Assembly (NCBI GenBank): GCA_016200005.1
Contig: JACQFP010000024.1
Coordinates: 1 to 64,000 of the forward strand
Direction: 5' to 3'
DNA: 64,000 nt
DNA from: Verrucomicrobiota bacterium
Lineage (GTDB): Bacteria > Verrucomicrobiota > Verrucomicrobiia > Limisphaerales > PALSA-1396
Part shown: positions 52,552 through 61,039 of the stretch, in pieces
Layout: every line of letters starts with the position of its first letter
Position numbering within the stretch: position 1 is the first letter of the stretch
Notes under the pieces: generated by a model
What the model saw: the letters and a program-made list of their open reading frames with translations, nothing else
The model's database searches: none
What the model was told of the DNA's origin: nothing
Made by a program: the position numbers and the translations under genes

Positions 52552-54801
52552 TCAACGGTCGGTGTTCTTGGTTTCAACTTTCGTGTAAGTCAGAAGGACG
52601 GCGTTCGGCTTGTCAGGGATTTGCACCACCAGCCCCTCTTGCATCAATTCACGCCCCGTGAATTGCCGGCTCTTGCCGCCATCAACGTTGGAGAATTTGT
52701 ACTTCGCCTTCGGATCAAGCCCTCGCAAGTAAAAACGGGACGTCTCGTAAGGACTGTTATGACGTCGAAACGCCTGCACCATTCCGTCTCCAGTTTCGGG
52801 CCTATTAAACTGCCACGCCATCCAGACATCCGTGCCTGTGCTATATGGCGAGAGTGGATAGTAATCTGCTAGGTAATAAGGTGACAACTGTTTCCATTGC
52901 GCAAACAGCCGCCGTAGTAACACATAATCAAGATCGTTCCTTCTGACATCCATACAACACGTCATGGACGGACACATGGCGCTCCGAAATGGATACCGGT
53001 CGTCCAGGCCGAACGCTTTTTCCCCGAAACGGTCCCTGCCAGACGTCATGATGGATTGCCCTTCCACGAACGGCGTCATGGACTCGGTCTGGCTCAAGAT
53101 GTTCCACAGATTCTCAAAATCCTTGCGCCGGTCTTTCGCACTGGTCACATCCATGAAACCCGTGCCGTAATAGGGAAGCCATAAAGCGATCCCGTAGGTA
53201 TGGCATTGCTCGCCAATGGGCTCGATGAGGTAGTCGCTGCGTGTCCGCGAAACGGCGCGGCGCATGGTTTCAAGGTCGTTACGCCGGCCGCCGCTCGCGC
53301 AGGCATCAATCGGCATGTCCGGATGTCGTCGCACAAGTTCGTCCCAATAAGTCAGGTGACCGGTGACATGCCTGATCTCGGTCATCCCTTGACGGTCAGG
53401 TGTATCACGGCTGCGCCAGAATCGGAGCGGGTCGATGTTGCTGTCCTCACGATAAAGATTGATCTGCTGTTCCGTGATGAGTTTGTCCACATGGTTGATT
53501 ATCCACCGCTCTGCTTCGGGATTACCGAAGTCCAACAGGTTGTGAGTCGCTCCTCCGCTCGTGGGTGTTGGGATGACCCAATCGCCGTGGTTCTTTATCA
53601 GCCACGTGTCCTGCGCAACCCGCTCGGGCTCGAACCAGACAAGTGTCTTCACACCGCGTGAACACGCGTGATCGTTGATCGCCTTCAATCCACGCGGGAA
53701 CCGTTGCAGATCGACCTCCCACGTCCCGACTTTCGCCCAGTTCGATGAGCATTGATACCAGCCGGTATCCATCCACCAATAATCAATCTTCAAACCTTCA
53801 TCGAGATAACGATCGATGAACTGCATCTGGTTCGCTTCATTGGCATTGATCATCTCGTTGAATTGATGCGAACTGCAGGCGAACATGGCGGGAGCCAGTT
53901 CCTTTCCGCCGGGTCGCGGCACGTTGTGTTTGATCATCCAGCGACGCCAGATGTTCTGAGCATCAATCCAATCTCTGCCGCCCCAGAACTGCAACACGAT
54001 GAGAGGCGAACGCATCTCTTCACCGGGATGCAGTTTCAGGTTCAAAATCTCCTGCCCGCCCCGCAAACGAAGGCCGTTGGTCACATCCCGCGAAAACTCC
54101 GCCACCCATTGCCCCGGCCACGCCACTACGGCGATCATCCCCTGCTGGTCCCACTCAAGATTGAAGTAGGACCAATCGGCGCTCGTAGGCCGTCCACCCT
54201 CGCCTTGGAACCGTTTGACTGCATTTCGCGGCAGCAACGTCTGATGCGGAGCGAAGTCGGTCAGGTTCGCCGGTGAACCTGTGGCGTGATGCAGCAGAAA
54301 CTCCGTTGCGCTCTCACGCTGCAACCGGATGTCGAGCGCTTGGACATTCGACAGGATCGGCGTGTCCTGCGTGCCCGTGTTCTTGAAGTAAAGCGTCCAT
54401 TCTACCGTAGGGAAATCGTTGTATTCGACGGCCACACACCGGATCTCCAAACCCGTCTTGGGATCGGTGAAAGTTACGGTCTGCTCACTGCGATTTTCAT
54501 CGGTGGCCCTGGAACTTTGAGCGCGTTTCCAATCAGCCAACAGATTGCTGGAAGATTGCCCGCCATAAACGAAAGAGAATGGCAAAGCGCTTATACCTTG
54601 AGCGAACGCGCCGGCACGCCAGCGTTGGGCAACGGTCAACTCGCCGACCGAGGGCGCGACCGGACGCGCTGTCTGAACCAGACCCGTCAGCAAGAAACTG
54701 ACGATACAAAAGCGAACAGAAGCAACACGGATCAACCTGCTCCCAAAGGTACGGATCGAAGTCGCCTTATTGAATCCGGTCCTGATGGTCTGGAAAATCA
54801 T
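52552..54801 (-). CDS. Secreted GH36-like alpha-galactosidase, paralogue 3
   Basis: 749 residues from ATG 54801; the frame is open further upstream but overlaps the pseudopilin gene. Signal segment VRFCIVSFLLTGLVQTARP. Motifs are complete: WWMDTGWYQCSSNW, WFEPERVAQDTW, LYREDSNIDPLRFW (the usual RQDFN is REDSN here, with Asp kept), DACASGGRRNDLETMRRAVS and RSDYLIEP. An extra loop of about 40 residues (DRRKDFENLWNILSQTES onward) lies before the conserved PFRSAMCPS. The stop overlaps the next start. An active glycosidase is likely. Confidence 0.8.
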   Translation of the reverse strand: MIFQTIRTGFNKATSIRTFGSRLIRVASVRFCIVSFLLTGLVQTARPVAPSVGELTVAQRWRAGAFAQGISALPFSFVYGGQSSSNLLADWKRAQSSRATDENRSEQTVTFTDPKTGLEIRCVAVEYNDFPTVEWTLYFKNTGTQDTPILSNVQALDIRLQRESATEFLLHHATGSPANLTDFAPHQTLLPRNAVKRFQGEGGRPTSADWSYFNLEWDQQGMIAVVAWPGQWVAEFSRDVTNGLRLRGGQEILNLKLHPGEEMRSPLIVLQFWGGRDWIDAQNIWRRWMIKHNVPRPGGKELAPAMFACSSHQFNEMINANEANQMQFIDRYLDEGLKIDYWWMDTGWYQCSSNWAKVGTWEVDLQRFPRGLKAINDHACSRGVKTLVWFEPERVAQDTWLIKNHGDWVIPTPTSGGATHNLLDFGNPEAERWIINHVDKLITEQQINLYREDSNIDPLRFWRSRDTPDRQGMTEIRHVTGHLTYWDELVRRHPDMPIDACASGGRRNDLETMRRAVSRTRSDYLIEPIGEQCHTYGIALWLPYYGTGFMDVTSAKDRRKDFENLWNILSQTESMTPFVEGQSIMTSGRDRFGEKAFGLDDRYPFRSAMCPSMTCCMDVRRNDLDYVLLRRLFAQWKQLSPYYLADYYPLSPYSTGTDVWMAWQFNRPETGDGMVQAFRRHNSPYETSRFYLRGLDPKAKYKFSNVDGGKSRQFTGRELMQEGLVVQIPDKPNAVLLTYTKVETKNTDR

Positions 54802-54913
54802 AAGGACAGTGTTGATTTGCAATTTGATTGTGTCACCGGTCACTTGGAAACCAGCCAGCCGGGGTCGAATCAAAACCGGTAGCGTAACCCTTTTGCGATG
54901 AGCATGCGCCGGG

Positions 54914-55783
54914 TTATTTCTGCGCGCTGCAACGTTCCTGGATCCAAGCAATATCGGGATTATTGGGTGAGTTGCCGTAGGTTGGTATCCACGCCCCTTT
55001 TACAATCGGTGGCTTGGTGCGAGGATCGATCCACTTTTTAATCTCCGCGTGGCCATCCGCGAAGGACAAACCACCGGCTCCATTATGATAGCTAGCAGGA
55101 TAATTTGCGATTTTGATGCTGCTCCCAACATCAACCATATCCACGCCAAAGTATCCATCATCAATGCTGTCCTCGCGCTCATCGATAAAGACGAACGCCT
55201 TGGATGGCGGAGGATTCATGATCTCTGTTAGCTTTCGGGGATTGTTGAATAGCTCAATTGGCGCATAGCCAAAATCAGAGCCATTTATCCTGCAGTTCAT
55301 TGAGACGCTACGAACTCGGGGGTAGGTCGCATTTTTGATCACGGCAACGCTGTTGTCACCCGGACATTTGTAGATGCCGACAGATGTGTTATAGGGCCAG
55401 AGCTTTCCCTTAGGAGGCATGAGGTTAGTCACATTAGTGTTATCGGGATTGTTTACGTAGGGAGCCAACCACCCAGCGCACCAACCTTCACCATAACCAT
55501 AGATGTTGTTGGCTACGAGTTGGTCGTTGTTGTCGCCCGAGTACATGAACCACGCCAACTGCAACTGCTTCAGGTTACTCATGCAGCTAATGCCCTGGGC
55601 CTTTTGTTTAGCCTTGCCCAGCACCGGCAACAACAGACCGGCCAGGATCGCGATGATGGCGATAACGACCAGGAGTTCGATCAACGTGAAGGCTATTGAT
55701 TCGAAAAACGCAAGGGCGCCGGGTTGACCTGGTTGAATCGGTTTTCTTTGCAATTTCACTTTCATTTCTCTCTCTAGCTCCAC
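54914..55783 (-). CDS. Type II-secretion-like pseudopilin with H-X9-DG motif
   Basis: 289 residues. [20 protein letters not shown] is the class III prepilin cleavage site plus the hydrophobic stalk, preceded by a roughly 30-residue leader. The C-terminal part has [16 protein letters not shown], an exact H-X9-DG signature found in the large pseudopilin sets of planctomycetes and verrucomicrobia. It is processed by a prepilin peptidase and built into a pseudopilus or surface fibre. Its position just before the GH36 run hints at a role in glycan contact or enzyme export. Confidence 0.85.
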   Translation of the reverse strand: MELEREMKVKLQRKPIQPGQPGALAFFESIAFTLIELLVVIAIIAILAGLLLPVLGKAKQKAQGISCMSNLKQLQLAWFMYSGDNNDQLVANNIYGYGEGWCAGWLAPYVNNPDNTNVTNLMPPKGKLWPYNTSVGIYKCPGDNSVAVIKNATYPRVRSVSMNCRINGSDFGYAPIELFNNPRKLTEIMNPPPSKAFVFIDEREDSIDDGYFGVDMVDVGSSIKIANYPASYHNGAGGLSFADGHAEIKKWIDPRTKPPIVKGAWIPTYGNSPNNPDIAWIQERCSAQK

Positions 55784-55897
55784 AGTTTAGACATTCAATG
55801 TGCCCCGCTTCTGCTTCTGAATATTTTTGACCACCCGAGCGCGCTAGACGCGCCCGGCCCGATCGTGCTTCGATCCGAAAAACATCACGACCAATCG

Positions 55898-58126
55898 CTA
55901 TTGAGCAATTCGAAAAAACTGAGCCGTACCTGATGGCGCATTTGTGTACGGGCTGGTCGAGCCAGGGATGTCGGTGAACGGACCGGTGACCGCCGGTGCT
56001 GACTGTAAGACACCGCCACCCCACCAAGTCAGTACCACGTTGCCACCCGAGCGCGCGATGGCAAGCGTGGGGGCGCCCGCAAAATACTTCTGATACAGGT
56101 AGTTCTCAACACTGGCCCGTTGGGCGTCATCGACCTTTGAATAAACCAGAATCTCGGCAATGTCCCCCACGAGGAATTGTGCGCCACCGAAGAAAAGCAT
56201 TCCGACAACAGTGAATGTACTGCTATATGAGACTGTCAAGTTAGTCTCACTTCCCACCAGAGTCCCATTAACATAAAGCTTCTTGTTGCCATCAAAGGTG
56301 CCGGTGAGCTGAGTCGGAACGTGATTTCCAAGACTGGCGCCCACCGGTTCCATGCTGTGAACAGTAGTGCCGTCGAAGGTGACAAATTTAACACGCCCGG
56401 GGACTCCGTCACTGATGCCGAAGGCCAAACCGGCCCAGTTCGCGATGAACTCTGAGGAGGCGACGCCGTTATTGACACTGCCGACTACGTAAACGCTGAA
56501 TTGATTCAAATTGAAATCGGCGGGATTATCCAAGATAAAGCCGGAGGTACCGTCGAATCTAACTACCGGATTCGGGCCGGTGTTGAAGTTGGCCACCGCC
56601 AATTGGGGCGATCCCTGGGTATCGGCACCGGAGTGCTCTAGGGGCGCACCAGATAGATCGGTCCAATTGGTCGCGCTGTGCCCGTCCGGTTTGGTGGAAA
56701 CCCCCTTATCGGCTGCCAGCCACAACACCAGATCACTATTGACGGGCGGCAGGGCCGAGGAGGCAGGCACTGACACTATCACCTGCGAGTTGTTGGCAAT
56801 CGAATTGCCTAGCAAGTCTGTAACATGGTTGACCGTGAGGGTAGGAGCTGACATCGCCGCAATTCCGGCATTGAACCTCAGGACCACATTGCTCGCGTTC
56901 AGCCCCATCGTGGCTTGCAGAACCGTCAGGCCATTGTTGATGGAATAATTGGTAGCTACCGTAGCCGTAGCCGGCGAGACTGCCTCATCAAAAGAGACGC
57001 TTACTTGGGTGGGCTCCAAGTAAGCTCTCCGGGCCGAAACTAAAGTGGGCGGGGTGTTGTCCACAATGACCGTTAAAACCGCATTACTGCTAATCGCGCT
57101 ACTTGGCACGGAGTTGCTTAAGCGAGCCTGGAATAGACTACCTTGGTCCGCACGCGCCACGCTGGGAATAGTGTAAGCGGTGTTGGTGGCATTTGGGATC
57201 GGTTGGAAAGTGTTGGTGCCACCCAGATTTTTATACCACTGGATGCTCACTGGCGGAGCTCCATTGAAGCCCACCTCGAAAGTAACCGGCTGAATAATTT
57301 CGTTGACACTTTGACTCACTGGCTGGTGGTTGATAACGACCGGGCCTGAGCCCATCCCGAAGTATTTCTCATTCAGGTAGGCCCACACCTGAGCGTCCTG
57401 CGAGTCTGAAACGCCGGAGTAAATTAATAACTCGGCGATGCTGCCGTTCATACGTTGACCGCCAGCGTCAGTAAGCTGACCCACATTTGCATGAGTGTCC
57501 GAGCCATACGCAAGTACTACTCCCGTCTTGGATCCCACGACATTAGTTCCCACAAACAGTTGCTTAACGCCGCCAGCGCTCGCATAGGTGGCGGTCAGCA
57601 GGTAGGGCGTGCCGTCTGGGTTAAATACCGAGGCTCCGCCCGGCTCCATACTGTCATCCGGCGGTGCGGTATACCATTTCACATAGTCGGCCGCGCCATC
57701 ACTGATTCCCAGCGCCCATCCCGTACCAGGCTGATAATTGGAAACAAAAACTCTGGAGTAGCTGGACGCCGCTTCGCTGACGACGATGTAGATCGTCATA
57801 TCCGTCAATCGCAGATCAGCATCATTGAGCAGTGTAAAGCCGGTCGAAAGGCCATCAAAATTAACGACCGGGTGCGGACCATTGACGAAGTTATACGTGC
57901 CCAACGTCGGCGAGCCAACGGCGGTTCCATCGTGGTTGAGCGCGCTTCCCGCCTGGTCGGCCCAGGCGTTTGCGGTTCCATCGACATTCGTAATCAAGCC
58001 AGTGTCTGCTTTCAGCCAAAGTTTAAGGCCAGCGTTGGGTGGCTCGACCGCTCTAGCCGCCTGCAAGAAGAATAAGTTAAACAACATACTCGCCAAAAGT
58101 ACAATAATATTGGTATTAGTTTTCAT
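55898..58126 (-). CDS. Secreted protein with two LamG-like domains and an Ig-like linker
   Basis: 742 residues from ATG 58126 (GGAGG, 7 nt away; signal ILVLL-type IIVLLASMLFNLFFLQAARA). An in-frame ATG at 58201 also has AAGGAG and would add 25 residues. Two homologous LamG/concanavalin domains (GLKLWLKADTGLITNVDGTA and SDLVLWLAADKGVSTKPDGH) flank Ig-like and Big-like segments (VNHQPVSQ-type VVINHQPVSQSVNEI; FEVGFNGAPPVSIQWYKN). The end (FTDIPGSTSPYTN, AQFFRIAQ) is a common tail of verrucomicrobial surface proteins. Probably a glycan-binding exoprotein. Confidence 0.8.
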   Translation of the reverse strand: MKTNTNIIVLLASMLFNLFFLQAARAVEPPNAGLKLWLKADTGLITNVDGTANAWADQAGSALNHDGTAVGSPTLGTYNFVNGPHPVVNFDGLSTGFTLLNDADLRLTDMTIYIVVSEAASSYSRVFVSNYQPGTGWALGISDGAADYVKWYTAPPDDSMEPGGASVFNPDGTPYLLTATYASAGGVKQLFVGTNVVGSKTGVVLAYGSDTHANVGQLTDAGGQRMNGSIAELLIYSGVSDSQDAQVWAYLNEKYFGMGSGPVVINHQPVSQSVNEIIQPVTFEVGFNGAPPVSIQWYKNLGGTNTFQPIPNATNTAYTIPSVARADQGSLFQARLSNSVPSSAISSNAVLTVIVDNTPPTLVSARRAYLEPTQVSVSFDEAVSPATATVATNYSINNGLTVLQATMGLNASNVVLRFNAGIAAMSAPTLTVNHVTDLLGNSIANNSQVIVSVPASSALPPVNSDLVLWLAADKGVSTKPDGHSATNWTDLSGAPLEHSGADTQGSPQLAVANFNTGPNPVVRFDGTSGFILDNPADFNLNQFSVYVVGSVNNGVASSEFIANWAGLAFGISDGVPGRVKFVTFDGTTVHSMEPVGASLGNHVPTQLTGTFDGNKKLYVNGTLVGSETNLTVSYSSTFTVVGMLFFGGAQFLVGDIAEILVYSKVDDAQRASVENYLYQKYFAGAPTLAIARSGGNVVLTWWGGGVLQSAPAVTGPFTDIPGSTSPYTNAPSGTAQFFRIAQ

Positions 58127-58201
58127 ATGGGAACCTCCGAAAACTACTTTTCGGAGTTGGGTTGATCGTTGCAGTTCGATTTTCGGTGTGACTGATTTCA
58201 T

Positions 58202-58613
58202 AGCGGCTCCTTCCGTTCGTGTTCTCCTGACGTTAGATCCTTCGTGGTTGATTGGTTTTTGGTCGTTTCTGGTCTTAATCTTCGCTTTTCAGGCGGCGGT
58301 TCGTGGCAGCAGCTCCAACCGCACAATCTGTTCGTAGCGGGTCAGGTTGTAGATCAGGTTGATCAAGCCAATTGCCGCCGCAGGCCCTGTGTGAGCGCAA
58401 AAGTCTTGCCGAATGCAAGGACAAGGAACGGCAAAACGAATTATGGCTCACACAAGTCATGGTCGTGATGCTTACATTGCACGATTTATAAAGTGCGGCG
58501 TCCGTTTTTCGGCTGAATAACTTCTTTTTTCTTTCTTCATTTTGCGGGTGAGATTGCGGCTGAAAAATTGACGCGCGCCCCGTCTTCGGTGACCAGTGCG
58601 GCCAGATATTGAG
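58202..58613. other. Intergenic region with a transposase tail
   Basis: About 410 bp. It contains the short transposase remnant at 58289-58390 and, at 58260-58274, the 15-mer TGGTCGTTTCTGGTC that also occurs in the leader of the peptide gene (36572-36586). The remainder is unremarkable. Confidence 0.5.
58289..58390 (-). mobile_element. Probable IS5-type transposase C-terminal scrap
   Basis: Minus-strand frame AAAIGLINLIYNLTRYEQIV then RLELLPRTAA and a stop at 58289-58291 resembles the end of IS5-group transposases (...NL.YN..RYEQI.RL). Only about 30 residues remain. Confidence 0.45.
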
Positions 58614-59696
58614 CTAACCGTTGACCGCAAATCGCGCCAACTTTGACCTGAACCCGGACCGCGCCAACACTTCCGGGTTGACGACATTTTCCGGCGCTTC
58701 ACCGCGCGCGGCGCGGAGGATGCCTTCGGCCATCGCGACGCTCACCAGCCGCACTACGCGATGCGTCGTCGGCAGCCAGTGCGGAGTGAGGATGACATTA
58801 TCCAGGCCAGTCAGTGGATCCGTAGCGGCGAGTGGTTCATGCGCGAAGACGTCCAGCCCCGCACCGGCAATCCGCCGTTCCTGCAACGCGCGCACCAATG
58901 CGCCGTGTTGTACGAGTTCACCGCGTCCGGTGTTGATGAAATAAGCCGTGGGCTTCATCAGCCTGAACTCGCGTTCACCCATGAAGCCGCGCGTTGAAGC
59001 AGCGAGCGCGCAGTGCAGACTGACGTAATCCGACTCCCGCAGGAGCGCATCGAGACTTACCAGCTCAACCTTGTGTGCCGTCGCTTCCTCGGGGCGGCAG
59101 TGGCGCGAGTACGCCAGCACTCTCATGCCGAACGGCTCCAGCAGACGAATGAGTTCCCAAGAGATTCGCCCCAAACCCACGATACCGAGCGTCTGGCCCA
59201 CGAGGTCGTCACCCGTGACGTTCGCTTGGTTGCCCCAATTGCCGGAGCGGGCCATGCGTTCCTGGGCGGACAGTCGTTTCGCCAACGCGAGGATGAACAG
59301 CATCGCTGCGGACGCCGTGGAATGGGTGAGCGAGGCGGGCGCGTTAAACACGGCTACGTCGTTCTCCGTGCAAGCGGCGAGATCAATCTTGTCGGTGCCC
59401 ACACCGGCGCGACCAATGACCACGAGCCGGTCCGCCCCCTTCGCAAATGCCGCTCGCCGCACGTAGGGGCGGATGAGCACGATCCCGTCGGCCGCCGCCA
59501 CGTGGTGCGGTTCGAGTTGCATGTGGTAAAGCTTTTCCCCATAAGCCGCCCCAAGCGTGACGGGGGACTGGTCCATGAGGAATCCGTGGCGGACATGCGG
59601 CGCGGTTTGCAGCATGTCCTCACCGAAATAGCCCGTGGCGACTTTGCCGGTGGCATCCAGAAAATCACCGGAATAGAAAACTTCAAATGGGCGCAT
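58614..59696 (-). CDS. 2-hydroxyacid dehydrogenase (phosphoglycerate-dehydrogenase-like)
   Basis: 360 residues. GRAGVGTDKIDLAA, then the NAD motif GIVGLGRISWELIR, in which the third Gly is Ser. Catalytic Arg is in NTGRGELVQ, Glu in DVFAHEPLA and His in LTPHWLPTTH. The N-terminal domain is longer than usual (EVFYSGDFLDATGKVA). It is the last gene after the dehydratase (6 bp gap), so it probably acts on a 2-keto-3-deoxy acid derivative or its cleavage product. Confidence 0.83.
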   Translation of the reverse strand: MRPFEVFYSGDFLDATGKVATGYFGEDMLQTAPHVRHGFLMDQSPVTLGAAYGEKLYHMQLEPHHVAAADGIVLIRPYVRRAAFAKGADRLVVIGRAGVGTDKIDLAACTENDVAVFNAPASLTHSTASAAMLFILALAKRLSAQERMARSGNWGNQANVTGDDLVGQTLGIVGLGRISWELIRLLEPFGMRVLAYSRHCRPEEATAHKVELVSLDALLRESDYVSLHCALAASTRGFMGEREFRLMKPTAYFINTGRGELVQHGALVRALQERRIAGAGLDVFAHEPLAATDPLTGLDNVILTPHWLPTTHRVVRLVSVAMAEGILRAARGEAPENVVNPEVLARSGFRSKLARFAVNG

Positions 59697-59702
59697 GACC
59701 GG

Positions 59703-60980
59703 CTACCAGTTCTTGAGGTCGTTTTCCGTCGTGATCTCAACGCGCGCGTTCGGTCGCGACGTGAAATCATCGCGCAGCCGCGTGCCCAGACCGGGTTTTG
59801 CTGGCAGGGAAAGATGACCGTCCGCAATCGGGATGTGGTCCGTGACCACGTCGCCATACCAACCTTCCTCGTAGGTGTAACTGCGCACGGTTTCCATGAT
59901 CAGCGCGTTCGGGATGTGCAGCATCAGATGAGCGGCGGCCCACAGACCAACCGGCCCGATGGTGTCGTGGGACGTGATCGGCAGGAAGTAAGTATCGGCC
60001 AGGCTGCAAATTTTGCGTCCCTCGGTAATGCCGCCACCCCAGGAGAAGTCCGGCATGATGATGTCCGCGGCCGGTTTCTCGATCCATGGGCGGAAATTGT
60101 AGCGGGTGAAAACGCGCTCGCTCTGACAGATGGGAATCTTTGTGGCCTGCTTCAACCGCACGTATGCATCCACGTTGTCCGGCGGCATGATTTCCTCCAA
60201 CCAAAGAATGTCGTAAGGCTCGAGCGCACGAGCAATGCGGGTCGCGGTCGGCAAATCCCAGCGCGCGTGACCTTCAATGGCGATGGCCATGCGATCGCCC
60301 ACGGCGCGACGGATGTCCTCGACGATGCTCAACCCCTGCTTGAGGTCGTCGTTGGAAATCGCGTGGCCGAGCACACCGGCGGCGGTCTTGCCGCCCCAGA
60401 CGACGTAGGGCGCGCGCGGATCCGCCGGACCGGAGAGCGTGGCGCCGAACTGGTCAAACGGCCAGATTTTCATGGCCCGGATGCCTTGGCGGAGGAGGTC
60501 TTCCGCCAGTTCGCCCGCGCGCCCTTCCAGCCACAGGTCGAGGTCGGGATATTTTCCGTAACCGACACAGGTGTTGTAAATGGGCACGCGCTCGCGATTG
60601 CGCCCCCCCAGCAAATTGTAGATTGGCTGCCCCGTGTGCTGTCCTGCCAGGTCCCACAGCGCGATGTCCACGGCTGAAATGGCGCGCATCTCCGCGCCGG
60701 CGGAACCGCAAAAGTTCACCAGCGAAAACATGTTGTTCCAGTGGTTCTCGAGGTTGAGCGGGTCGCGGCCAATCAGCAGCGGCGCCAACACGTCGTGAAT
60801 GACCGCCGCCACCGCCCGTGGCGTGTAATAGGTTTCGCCGAGGCCCACGAGTCCGTCATCGGTGTAGATGCGGACCCAGAGATTGTTGGGCAGCGCCTGC
60901 CGGGAGCGGGGGTTGTGCTTCAACCATTCCGATTCCGGCACCGCCTGAAACCAGATGGTTTCAATCTTGGTGATGTTCAT
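59703..60980 (-). CDS. Enolase-superfamily acid-sugar dehydratase (mandelate racemase group)
   Basis: 425 residues. N-terminal capping domain (NLWVRIYTDDGLVGLGETYY), then the barrel with metal ligands in AIEGHARWDLP, LWLEEIMPPDN and CQSERVFTRYNF, and the His-Asp dyad region ADIIMPDFSWGGGITEG with SHDTIGP. E-G-H and the SHDTIGPVG loop are typical of galactonate/gluconate/mannonate-type dehydratases. It converts an aldonic acid to the 2-keto-3-deoxy acid with magnesium. Between an alpha-galactosidase and a hydroxyacid dehydrogenase, D-galactonate is a sensible but unproven substrate. Confidence 0.82.
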   Translation of the reverse strand: MNITKIETIWFQAVPESEWLKHNPRSRQALPNNLWVRIYTDDGLVGLGETYYTPRAVAAVIHDVLAPLLIGRDPLNLENHWNNMFSLVNFCGSAGAEMRAISAVDIALWDLAGQHTGQPIYNLLGGRNRERVPIYNTCVGYGKYPDLDLWLEGRAGELAEDLLRQGIRAMKIWPFDQFGATLSGPADPRAPYVVWGGKTAAGVLGHAISNDDLKQGLSIVEDIRRAVGDRMAIAIEGHARWDLPTATRIARALEPYDILWLEEIMPPDNVDAYVRLKQATKIPICQSERVFTRYNFRPWIEKPAADIIMPDFSWGGGITEGRKICSLADTYFLPITSHDTIGPVGLWAAAHLMLHIPNALIMETVRSYTYEEGWYGDVVTDHIPIADGHLSLPAKPGLGTRLRDDFTSRPNARVEITTENDLKNW

Positions 60981-61039
60981 GTTGTGACGGTTATGAGTTT
61001 AATGCTTTCAAGGGAGTGAAGCGACTGCCTTTGTCCGCG

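Noticed and set aside
54802-54951. Longer N-terminus for the GH36 gene at 52552
   Set aside because: It would overlap the pseudopilin gene by 38 bases and put the signal peptide far inside the protein; ATG 54801 fits an exported protein better.
59013-60677. 554-codon plus frame opposite the dehydratase and dehydrogenase
   Set aside because: Shadow of two well-supported minus-strand genes.
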